A DNA stretch of 6,906 bases from an uncultured Clostridia bacterium. Lineage in GTDB: Bacteria; Bacillota; Clostridia; Oscillospirales; Acutalibacteraceae. The notes below the pieces were generated by a model. It was given only the letters and a program-made list of their open reading frames with translations. It was not told the DNA's origin and did no database searches. The translations under genes were made by a program, and so were the position numbers. Location of the stretch: NCBI GenBank assembly GCA_947567585.1, contig CANONE010000116.1:1-6906 (forward strand), in the 5' to 3' direction. Of this stretch, positions 1-5,618 are shown piece after piece (positions within the stretch are counted from its first letter, which is position 1; the number at the start of each line of letters is the position of its first letter).

Positions 1-73
1 AACCCCTTTTTTATGGCATGGAGACTTTTTGGGACCTGGGAAAAATTTTTGTTTTTTCTTTCTGAGAATATAC

Positions 74-111
74 AGGAGGTTTTCATGTGCTATAATATAT
101 ACAAAGCATAA
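74..111 (+). other. Possible 8-codon leader ORF with ideal ribosome binding site
   Basis: An AGGAGG (74-79) stands 5 nt before an ATG at 85 that opens an eight-residue frame, MCYNIYKA, ending in TAA at 109-111. The ribosome site is as good as any in the window, yet the frame is tiny and overlaps a TATAAT-like stretch. It could be a leader peptide, the remnant of a lost gene, or chance. Nothing in the peptide, such as a run of one amino acid, points to attenuation. Confidence 0.2.
88..96 (+). promoter_or_regulatory. Candidate extended -10 promoter for the secreted-protein gene
   Basis: TGCTATAAT at 88-96 matches an extended -10 (TGnTATAAT), which can work without a good -35; no convincing -35 is seen upstream. 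It would start RNA near 103 and give a leader of about 128 nt before the ATG at 231. A second, weaker option is TATACT at 192-197, closer to the gene but also without a -35. The choice between them is not settled by the sequence. Confidence 0.35.
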
Positions 112-230
112 CATTGGTAGTTTTCCCCTTGTCCGAAGGGCCCGCTCTTCGCTCTTTAGTAAGTACTGGAAAACGCCAAAAGAATTTATGCTATACTTAA
201 TAGTGCTATATTATTATGGAGGTGGATGTT

Positions 231-905
231 ATGAAAAGGCTATGGACGTTTTTATTGGTTCTCGTTTTTTGCCTGACCTTGCCTTTGGGGGCTGCCGCCC
301 AGGAAGCGGTTGGCCCTGTTCAGCCGGACTTTGAATACGGCACGGGCTTTGCGGACCTTTCCAAAGAGAGGCAGGACGAGATTGTGGCGGGCATTCTGTC
401 TTGGCATGACGGCGATCCCAGCGGGTGGACGGTCCAATACTTCACTGGGGAGCGCGCTTATTTCGCGGGGATATTCCCGGAAATCTACCAGTGGGCAATC
501 AAGGATTTGGATACCGCCTCGCCCTATGAACAGATGAAGATCCGGTCCGCCAGAAACTATGCCATCTCTCACGCCAATGCCCATGGGTATGGCTGGTGTA
601 CGGATCAATCCGGCAGCCCGGGGGACTTCTGCAGTTTTGACCCTGAGAAAAAGGTCATTACTATTACCCCGGGCTTCCATGAGCTTTTCCCCTTGGCTTG
701 GGAAGAACCCGACTACAACCTGCCTTTGTGGGAAGATTTGACGGCTGCCGAAGCCCGTACAGGCGGAAACCAGGCGCTGGTTTCGGGTATGGCTCTGTCC
801 TACAGTATGGGCCGTCAGTTTACCTATGTTATTGTAAGCGCTCTGTGCGGCCTCAACGGCGGTTCTCTCCCGGAGAGCTGGTATGAGACCTACTGCGTGG
901 AGTAA
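231..905 (+). CDS. Secreted protein of unknown function, 224 aa
   Basis: I do not recognise the family. The start at 231 is preferred over an in-frame ATG at 216 because GGAGG (218-222) lies 8 nt before it and because the protein then begins with a clean signal peptide: K2-R3, a hydrophobic core at about residues 4-20, and an A-A-A/Q type I signal peptidase site after residue 23. The mature part (about 201 aa) is acidic, rich in Trp/Tyr/Phe, and has four cysteines (about 123, 134, 206 and 222) that could form two disulfides outside the cell. There is no lipobox, later membrane segment, LPXTG motif or recognisable enzyme motif. The gene stands alone, closed 12 nt downstream by a strong terminator. 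The secretion call is firm; function is unknown. Confidence 0.85.
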   Translation: MKRLWTFLLVLVFCLTLPLGAAAQEAVGPVQPDFEYGTGFADLSKERQDEIVAGILSWHDGDPSGWTVQYFTGERAYFAGIFPEIYQWAIKDLDTASPYEQMKIRSARNYAISHANAHGYGWCTDQSGSPGDFCSFDPEKKVITITPGFHELFPLAWEEPDYNLPLWEDLTAAEARTGGNQALVSGMALSYSMGRQFTYVIVSALCGLNGGSLPESWYETYCVE

Positions 906-916
906 AAGGATGGATG

Positions 917-947
917 AAAGAACCCTCCCATCTGGGAGGGTTCTTTT
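917..947 (+). terminator. Strong intrinsic terminator, probably shared by convergent genes
   Basis: A 13-bp perfect stem (917-929 with 934-946) around the four-base loop ATCT ends in TTCTTTT, so it closes the secreted-protein gene. Read from the minus strand the same hairpin ends in GGTTCTTTC. It could therefore also stop the minus-strand Cys-rich gene that points towards it, although the T-run is shorter on that side. Confidence 0.9.
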
Positions 948-1056
948 CCATGGGGAGCAGCGCGGTCAGCCGATGGCTGCCCGGCGGCCCTTGCAGCGAA
1001 AACGCTCTATTGCACGGCCGGACGCGTAAGCTGTTTGGAAATTGGGGCGTCAGTTA

Positions 1057-1269
1057 TCAATGGCGCTTACCAGACTGCCCCGGTTTCTCCGGCTTTGCCG
1101 TCCCGCCGCGGCAGACAGCGCTGTGCGGGCACCCGGAGCAGCCGCACCCGCAGCCGGATTCTCCCTTTTTGCGCCGGATGATTCCACGGACTACAACGGC
1201 TGCGAAGGCCGCGGCAATCACCAGGGCGATTAGGACGGTGGGTATGTTTGTGGCAATAGATAGAGGCAT
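1057..1269 (-). CDS. FeoB-associated Cys-rich membrane protein, 70 aa
   Basis: This small protein has the layout of the FeoB-associated Cys-rich membrane protein family. It has a short polar N-terminus, one hydrophobic segment (about residues 9-27), a basic stop-transfer stretch (RGIIRRKK, 28-35), then a cysteine cluster CGCGCSGC with C40, C42, C44 and C47 plus C53. A Pro/Lys/Gly tail follows. Members usually lie next to feoA/feoB and are thought to help ferrous iron uptake; the Cys cluster would sit on one face of the membrane and could bind iron. AAGGAGG lies 8 nt upstream of this ATG. An ATG 7 nt earlier, in another frame, gives a product without this pattern. The gene has its own promoter, and no feoA or feoB is visible in the window, so it is an orphan copy here. 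The family call is confident; the role is inferred. Confidence 0.85.
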   Translation of the reverse strand: MPLSIATNIPTVLIALVIAAAFAAVVVRGIIRRKKGESGCGCGCSGCPHSAVCRGGTAKPEKPGQSGKRH

Positions 1270-1294
1270 CCAACATTCCTCCTTGTATTTTTAA

Positions 1295-1308
1295 TTAGCT
1301 ATATCTAA
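1295..1308. promoter_or_regulatory. Imperfect palindrome, candidate metal-regulator operator
   Basis: TTAGCTATATCTAA is a 14-bp palindrome with one mismatch per half (TTAGCTA/TTAGATA). It sits just downstream of the predicted start of the minus-strand transcript, where a repressor could block initiation or elongation. Its TTAG...CTAA ends resemble DtxR/IdeR-type iron boxes, which would suit an iron-related gene. The match is loose and the site is AT-rich, so chance is possible. Confidence 0.35.
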
Positions 1309-1320
1309 CCACATTTCTAT

Positions 1321-1349
1321 AGTTTATGCTGCCTTCATGGATTTGTCAA
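1321..1349 (-). promoter_or_regulatory. Sigma-A promoter of the FeoB-associated gene
   Basis: On the minus strand a perfect -35 TTGACA (1349-1344) is followed, after 17 nt, by TAAACT (1326-1321), a four-of-six match to TATAAT. RNA would start near 1314, giving a leader of about 45 nt before the ATG at 1269. Confidence 0.6.
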
Positions 1350-1615
1350 GAGCCGCCGCATATTTCTATCGGCACAGGTTCTAAGCTTGCCGGCGGGGGA
1401 TTTTAGACAATGCCCCCGAGGGATGAAACGTGGCCAAAGAGGGCGTTTTCCATGGTTTGCAGGCAAAAAGGGCGAAAATATATTTTACGAATTTGCCCCG
1501 GCATTTTTTGAAAGAACTGCTAATTATCGCTAAAATTCCAAGATGGAATCGAGAAGAAAACTGAAAATCCCCCGGTTTTCGGGAGAAAAATCGCTTTATT
1601 CCATGGGTTTCATAT
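1350..1615. other. Gene-free gap between divergent promoters
   Basis: No credible gene is seen in these 266 bp. The longest frame here, on the minus strand, has no ribosome site and no recognisable content. The stretch holds small hairpins: ATTCCA-AGA-TGGAAT at 1535-1549, CCCG-GTTTT-CGGG at 1571-1583, and a GGGC...GCCC pair around an AT-rich loop followed by GGC and a T6 run ending at 1509. None forms a convincing terminator or a known RNA. Confidence 0.5.
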
Positions 1616-1644
1616 TTGACATTATGTGAACATGCCGCTATAAT
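1616..1644 (+). promoter_or_regulatory. Perfect-consensus sigma-A promoter of the lectin gene
   Basis: TTGACA (1616-1621), exactly 17 nt, then TATAAT (1639-1644): a full match to the housekeeping promoter at the ideal spacing, which is uncommon in nature. Transcription should begin near 1651, giving a 77-nt leader. The leader contains a direct repeat CCGCGCA (1681-1687 and 1692-1698) that may fold into a weak bulged hairpin. Strong expression is inferred unless a repressor acts here. Confidence 0.9.
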
Positions 1645-1727
1645 ACTCTCATAGAACAACATTTTTAAGAATAAATTAAGCCGCGCATGGTCCGCGCACG
1701 GCGCATCGAAAGGATGTATCGTTAAGT

Positions 1728-2417
1728 ATGGCAGCTAAGGAGAAGCTTGGGGAAGTTATGATTATGAACCGCCGGACCGGCAAGGTCCTGCAATGCACCG
1801 GCCTGGACAACGGCCAGGTGGTGGTGCAGGCCGCGCCTACCAGTGAAGACGTTCAGCTATGGACGCCTGTAAAGGTAAACGGCGGTGTGAAACTGGTGAA
1901 CAAGGCCAGCGGAAAAGTTTTGGACGTTATGCACGGCGGGGTAGAGGCCGGCACCTGGGCGCAGACCTGGGAGGACGTAGGCGGCGGCTCGCAGCTATGG
2001 CAGATTGTGAAGATCACCGCTACTTACAAAAAGCTGATTAACGTCCAGTCCGGCAAGGCGTTGGATATCGTTGACATGCGGGAGGATGACGGAGCTCCCG
2101 CTCAGATTTGGGACGACGTGGACGGCGCGGGGCAGCAGTGGAAGCTGGCCGAGCCTGCGGACGCGAAGGAAAAGGACGCGAAAGCCCGGAGCCAGAAGGA
2201 AGAGGCCCCCGCGCCAGAGGAAAAGCCCGCGCCTAAACGCCGGGGCGGTAAATCCAAGGCGGCGGAAGCCGCCGCGCAGGCGGAGTCCGCTCCCAAGGCC
2301 GGACCCGCTAAGCGCGGTCGCAAAACCAAGGCCGCCGCGGAGGAGGAAGCGCCCCAGGCAGCCCAAACCGCCGGTACCCCCGCTCCTGCCAAAGGCCGGG
2401 GCCGCAAGAGCAAATAA
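1728..2417 (+). CDS. Ricin-B-type beta-trefoil protein with histone-like basic tail, 229 aa
   Basis: Residues about 9-140 form three copies of the ricin-B (beta-trefoil) repeat, a fold that usually binds sugars, each ending in a QxW motif: QLW 43-45, QLW 89-91, QQW 136-138. Repeats two and three are clearly alike (KLVNKASGKVLDV against KLINVQSGKALDI). From about 141 the chain becomes low-complexity Lys/Ala/Glu/Pro with three basic clusters about 25 residues apart: KRRGGKSK (170-177), KRGRKTK (195-201), GRGRKSK (223-229). These resemble histone-H1-like or AT-hook-like nucleic-acid-binding tails. There is no signal peptide or membrane segment, so it should stay in the cytoplasm, unusual for a lectin domain. 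The start at 1728 has a GAAAGGA about 13 nt upstream, rather far; the ATG at 1758 (residue 11) is an alternative but would cut into the first repeat. It is a single-gene unit with its own promoter and terminator. The fold is confident; ligand and role are unknown. Confidence 0.85.
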   Translation: MAAKEKLGEVMIMNRRTGKVLQCTGLDNGQVVVQAAPTSEDVQLWTPVKVNGGVKLVNKASGKVLDVMHGGVEAGTWAQTWEDVGGGSQLWQIVKITATYKKLINVQSGKALDIVDMREDDGAPAQIWDDVDGAGQQWKLAEPADAKEKDAKARSQKEEAPAPEEKPAPKRRGGKSKAAEAAAQAESAPKAGPAKRGRKTKAAAEEEAPQAAQTAGTPAPAKGRGRKSK

Positions 2418-2434
2418 GCTGAATGACACACAGG

Positions 2435-2471
2435 AAACCGGCGGAAGCTTTTGGGCTTTTGCCGGTTTTTT
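2435..2471 (+). terminator. Intrinsic terminator of the lectin gene
   Basis: A 14-bp stem (2435-2448 with 2455-2468, the two innermost G-T pairs included) around the loop TTTTGG runs into TTTTTT and lies 18 nt past the stop codon. It separates the strong lectin promoter from recQ. Confidence 0.9.
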
Positions 2472-2545
2472 ATAAGTAAACAGGGGAGAGGGTCTCCTTT
2501 CCGGCGCGGACAGAAAATCGCTTGCATGATTCTGGGAGGTTTTTT

Positions 2546-4408
2546 ATGGAGAAGTATGCTCTGCTAAAAGAGTTTTTTGGCCACACCGCCTTTCGTCCCG
2601 GACAAGAGAGCCTGGTGGACGCTTTGCTTTCCGGCAGGGACGTGCTGGGAGTCATGCCTACCGGCGCTGGGAAATCTGTTTGCTATCAGCTGCCGGCGTT
2701 GATGCTGCCGGGGCTGGCCTTGGTGGTCTCGCCCCTGATTTCTCTCATGAAGGATCAGGTATCCGCCTTGTTTCAAGCGGGCGTGCCCGGCGCGTACATC
2801 AATTCTTCCTTAAGCTATTCCCAGTATCAGGAGGTGCTTCATAAAGCCCGCTCCGGCGCGTATAAGCTTTTGTATATCGCACCCGAACGGTTGGAAATGG
2901 AGGGGTTTCAAGCGTTTGCGCAAGAAGCGGATATCTCCTTGGTTGCCGTGGACGAGGCTCATTGCGTCTCCCAGTGGGGCCAGGACTTTCGCCCCAGCTA
3001 CCTGAAAATCGCGGGGTTCATCCATTCCCTGCCCCGGCGGCCGGCTGTTGGGGCTTTCACCGCTACGGCTACGGCCCAGGTGAGAGAGGATATAGAAAAG
3101 CTGCTGGAGCTGCGGGACCCGGTAAAGGCGTCCACCGGCTTTGACCGGCCCAATCTCTTTTTCCAAGTGGTCCGGCCCAAGGACAAGATGGCTGAACTTA
3201 CCAGGGTTTTGGCTCAGCGGGAGGAGCAAAGCGGCGTTGTTTACTGCGCTACCCGCAAGCAGGTGGAGAAAGTATACGAGGCTCTGCGGGGCCGGGGAAT
3301 TTCCGCCGCCAAGTATCACGCGGGCCTTTCCCCCCAGGAGCGCCGGGACAATCAAGAGGACTTTGTCTATGACAGGGCCAGGGTGATGGTGGCCACCAAC
3401 GCCTTTGGAATGGGCATAGACAAATCTAATATCAGCTTTGTGATTCACTTCAATATGCCGAAAAACGTGGAGAGCTATTACCAAGAGGCGGGCCGGGCGG
3501 GCCGGGACGGCTCCCCCGCCTACTGTCTATTGATGTATGCCTCCAGGGATCTAAGCACAGCCCGGTTTCTCATTCATGACTCCAATCAGGCCGCGCCGGA
3601 AGAGGACCGGGAGCGCCTGCTGCGTCTGGAGCTGGGCCGCCTGGAGCAGATGGCGGGCTATTGTAAGTCTACCGGGTGCCTGCGGGCGTATCTGCTGCGG
3701 TATTTTGGAGAAGAAGCGCCGGATTTTTGCGGTGGCTGCGGCAACTGCACCGCGGAACTACAGACAAGGGACATCACCACCGAGGCTCAGAAAATTCTTT
3801 CCGCAGTGGCTAGGGTGGAAAGAAAGTACCGCAGGGGGCTGGGAACGACGTTGATCATCCAGATGCTTCGGGGCAGCAAGGACAAGCGGGTAACCCAGCT
3901 GGATCTGGATAAACTGCCCACCTATGGCATTATGAAGGAGCACAGCCGGGAGCAGGTCAACGACTACATAGACTGCCTGGTGGAAGCCGGATGCCTGTAC
4001 ACGGACGCGGGGGAATATCCCGTGCTGCGGTTAACCAACAAGGCCAAGGGCGTTCTCTTCCACGGGGAGAAGGTTACACATCTGTGCCGCGCGCCTAACA
4101 GGACGGAAAAAGCTAAGGACCCAGCCACGCCTCATTACACGACCCCGGCGGATGTGGACCAGACGCTTTTCCATGCTCTGCGGGAGCTTCGGGGGGAACT
4201 GGCGGAAGCGGAAAGGGTGCCGGCCTATGTGGTGTTTACCAATGCGGCGCTGATGGATATGGCGGCGAAAAAGCCAAGGAATATGGGAGAGTTCCTGGCA
4301 GTCTCCGGCGTTGGCAAGGTGAAAGCCAAAAAGTATGGCAGGCCGTTTCTGGACCGGATTGCCCAGTGGAAAAAGGAAAAGAGGGAAGAAACGCGGGTTG
4401 GGAAATAG
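2546..4408 (+). CDS. recQ: ATP-dependent DNA helicase RecQ, 620 aa
   Basis: RecQ unwinds DNA 3'-5' in recombinational repair and at stalled forks. All helicase motifs are present: motif 0 (FRPGQ 16-20), Walker A (PTGAGKS 38-44), DEAH (136-139) followed by the RecQ aromatic-rich loop CVSQWGQDFRP, FTATAT (171-176), the motif V region (NAFGMGIDKSN 285-295), and motif VI (QEAGRAGRDG 313-322). The RQC zinc site is seen as C378, C395, C398 and C401, followed by a winged-helix region (about 410-515). An HRDC domain fills about 537-607, with the family's GVGKVKAKKYG. The length and domain order are those of a complete bacterial RecQ. The start at 2546 is chosen because GGGAGG (2534-2539) precedes it by 6 nt; an in-frame TTG at 2522 would swallow that site. 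No clear promoter was found between the lectin terminator and the start. The gene is followed closely by a sugar kinase. Confidence 0.97.
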   Translation: MEKYALLKEFFGHTAFRPGQESLVDALLSGRDVLGVMPTGAGKSVCYQLPALMLPGLALVVSPLISLMKDQVSALFQAGVPGAYINSSLSYSQYQEVLHKARSGAYKLLYIAPERLEMEGFQAFAQEADISLVAVDEAHCVSQWGQDFRPSYLKIAGFIHSLPRRPAVGAFTATATAQVREDIEKLLELRDPVKASTGFDRPNLFFQVVRPKDKMAELTRVLAQREEQSGVVYCATRKQVEKVYEALRGRGISAAKYHAGLSPQERRDNQEDFVYDRARVMVATNAFGMGIDKSNISFVIHFNMPKNVESYYQEAGRAGRDGSPAYCLLMYASRDLSTARFLIHDSNQAAPEEDRERLLRLELGRLEQMAGYCKSTGCLRAYLLRYFGEEAPDFCGGCGNCTAELQTRDITTEAQKILSAVARVERKYRRGLGTTLIIQMLRGSKDKRVTQLDLDKLPTYGIMKEHSREQVNDYIDCLVEAGCLYTDAGEYPVLRLTNKAKGVLFHGEKVTHLCRAPNRTEKAKDPATPHYTTPADVDQTLFHALRELRGELAEAERVPAYVVFTNAALMDMAAKKPRNMGEFLAVSGVGKVKAKKYGRPFLDRIAQWKKEKREETRVGK

Positions 4409-4420
4409 CGGAGAGCCGCT
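4407..4420 (+). other. Small hairpin between recQ stop and kinase ribosome site
   Basis: AGCGG-AGAG-CCGCT is a perfect 5-bp stem with a four-base loop. It begins inside the recQ TAG stop and ends 2 nt before AAGGAG of the next gene. It lacks a T-run, so it is not a terminator. It could tune translation of the kinase or mRNA processing; it may also be chance. Confidence 0.35.
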
Positions 4421-4435
4421 GAAAGGAGAAGCAGC

Positions 4436-5350
4436 ATGGAAAAGAGTACGCGCGTTCTAAATTTTGGTTCCCTGAATATGGACTATGTATACCAGGTCAG
4501 CCGGATTGTAGGCCCTGGGGAGACCATTCACGCCGCTGGACGGCATGTCTATTATGGAGGCAAGGGGCTGAACCAGTCCGTGGCGGCGGCCAGGGCCGGT
4601 GCCTCCGTTTCCCATGCCGGGAAAGTGGGCCGGGATGGAGACGGGCTTATCGCGGTGTGCGAAAGGTATGGGATCAACACAGAGCATATAGAAAGAGGCC
4701 GGGGGGACACAGGCCATACCTTTATTCAAGTGGACCAAAACGGCCAAAACAGCATTGTCCTTTTCGGGGGCAGCAACCGCGAGATAGAGCGGGAGCAGGT
4801 GGACCGGGTATTGGGGCAAAGCGCCGCTGGGGAGCTGCTGCTTTTGCAGAACGAGATCAATGGTTTAGAGTACATGATCCGCCAGGGCGCGGCCAGGGGG
4901 CTAAAGATTCTCCTGAATCCCTCCCCCTGCGACCAGACGGTGTTGGACTGCCCCCTGGAGCAGGCGAGCTGGCTGGTCTTTAACGAGGTGGAAGGCTGGC
5001 AGCTTACCGGCCGGCGGGAGCCCGCCGCCATTCTGGAAGCCTTAAAGGCCCGCCTGCCCCATACCGGCCTGGTGCTGACCCTGGGGGTCCAGGGCGCTTT
5101 TTGCCAGCGGGGGGAGGAAAGGCTGTTCCAGCCCAGCTTTTCTGTTGCTCCGGTGGATACCACTGGGGCGGGGGACACTTTCTTGGGATACTTTGCGGCG
5201 GGTCTGGCCCAAGAGCTTTCCCTGTCCGCTGTTTTGGAGCAGGCCGCCGCCGCTGCCGCCCTGGCCATTACCCGGCGGGGGGCCGTGCCTTCGATTCCAA
5301 GCAAAGGGGAAGTAGAGGGTTTTTTGGCGGTCAACCGCAGACCGCTGTAA
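4436..5350 (+). CDS. Ribokinase-family (PfkB) sugar kinase, 304 aa
   Basis: This is an ATP-dependent kinase of the PfkB/ribokinase family, likely phosphorylating ribose or a related sugar or nucleoside to feed the pentose phosphate pool. Visible marks are the N-terminal GSLNMD (11-16) with the substrate-contacting Asp16, signature one GGKGLNQSVAAA (41-52), NPSP (161-164), and signature two DTTGAGDTF (241-249) with the anion-hole GAGD and catalytic base Asp247. The RGAVPSIPSKGEVEGFL ending is typical of ribokinases, and the length is close to E. coli RbsK (309 aa). AAGGAG lies 7 nt before the ATG. The gap to recQ is only 27 nt, so the two are probably co-transcribed. No ribose transporter, RbsD or LacI regulator is near, so the exact substrate is open. 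No strong terminator follows it. Confidence 0.88.
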   Translation: MEKSTRVLNFGSLNMDYVYQVSRIVGPGETIHAAGRHVYYGGKGLNQSVAAARAGASVSHAGKVGRDGDGLIAVCERYGINTEHIERGRGDTGHTFIQVDQNGQNSIVLFGGSNREIEREQVDRVLGQSAAGELLLLQNEINGLEYMIRQGAARGLKILLNPSPCDQTVLDCPLEQASWLVFNEVEGWQLTGRREPAAILEALKARLPHTGLVLTLGVQGAFCQRGEERLFQPSFSVAPVDTTGAGDTFLGYFAAGLAQELSLSAVLEQAAAAAALAITRRGAVPSIPSKGEVEGFLAVNRRPL

Positions 5351-5394
5351 AAGCGCGCCGGGAGGGCGGGGGCATGGTCTAAGCCAGCGAAATG

Positions 5395-5414
5395 TTTGCA
5401 AATTTTTTTGCAAA
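5395..5414. repeat. Paired TTTGCAAA elements upstream of the PFOR promoter
   Basis: The 8-bp palindrome TTTGCAAA occurs twice (5395-5402 and 5407-5414), separated by TTTT, about 16-35 bp upstream of the -35 box. As DNA it could be a double operator or activator site, or an AT-rich UP-like element. As RNA it could fold into an 8-bp AT-rich hairpin, but no T-run follows, so it would be a poor terminator for the kinase gene. Confidence 0.4.
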
Positions 5415-5429
5415 AGCACGATTTTCACC

Positions 5430-5458
5430 TTTACACCGGCCTGAAAAAATGGTAAAAT
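5430..5458 (+). promoter_or_regulatory. Sigma-A promoter of the PFOR gene
   Basis: TTTACA (5430-5435), 17 nt, TAAAAT (5453-5458): one mismatch in each box at ideal spacing. Transcription would begin near 5465, leaving a leader of about 154 nt before the ATG at 5619, long enough for RNA-level control. Confidence 0.75.
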
Positions 5459-5492
5459 AATACGGCAAGGGTGCAGATGTGGTGGTCAAGAA

Positions 5493-5559
5493 CCTGTATG
5501 GAGCTTCAGGGGCCGCCTATTTGGCGTTTCCCGGCCGGATTCCTAAAGCTCCATACAGG
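5493..5559 (+). promoter_or_regulatory. Structured 5' leader of PFOR with perfect 14-bp inverted repeat
   Basis: CCTGTATGGAGCTT (5493-5506) is exactly complementary to AAGCTCCATACAGG (5546-5559). The 39-nt interior can fold further: AGG 5508-5510 with CCT 5542-5544, GGCCG 5511-5515 with CGGCC 5532-5536, or alternatively CGCC 5514-5517 with GGCG 5523-5526. Part of the loop (5508-5517) can instead pair with 5573-5581, downstream of the stem, with one bulged C, which would make a pseudoknot near the ribosome site at 5601. No T-run follows, so it is not an intrinsic terminator, and I do not recognise a known riboswitch. It may stabilise or regulate the PFOR mRNA, or be a DNA-level operator. Confidence 0.65.
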
Positions 5560-5618
5560 CTCTGGCCCCATCGGCGCCCCTCAGTATTGATCATCCTAAT
5601 AAGGAGGCAATCGTTAAA

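Noticed and set aside
29..334. 101-codon plus-strand frame at the left edge
   Set aside because: It has no ribosome site, an odd composition, and overlaps the signal-peptide gene in another frame.
914..1294. 126-codon plus-strand frame
   Set aside because: It starts at the terminator hairpin and runs antisense to the FeoB-associated gene, which has a clear family pattern, ribosome site and promoter.
1381..1662. 93-codon minus-strand frame in the intergenic gap
   Set aside because: It has no ribosome site and no recognisable content, and it overlaps the perfect promoter of the lectin gene.
1995..2527. Two minus-strand frames of 141-144 codons over the lectin tail
   Set aside because: They are low-complexity mirror images of the Lys/Ala-rich tail codons, and one has no proper upstream site. 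The plus-strand frame has trefoil repeats.
2522..2545. TTG start giving RecQ eight extra residues
   Set aside because: The GGGAGG ribosome site lies inside this extension, and the ATG at 2546 is correctly spaced after it.
5395..5414. TTTGCAAA hairpin as an intrinsic terminator of the kinase gene
   Set aside because: The stem is AT-only apart from single G-C steps and is followed by AGCACG rather than a T-run.
5493..5559. 14-bp inverted repeat as terminal repeats of a small mobile element
   Set aside because: There is no flanking target duplication, the interior is only 39 nt, and the location inside a promoter-gene leader fits an RNA structure better.
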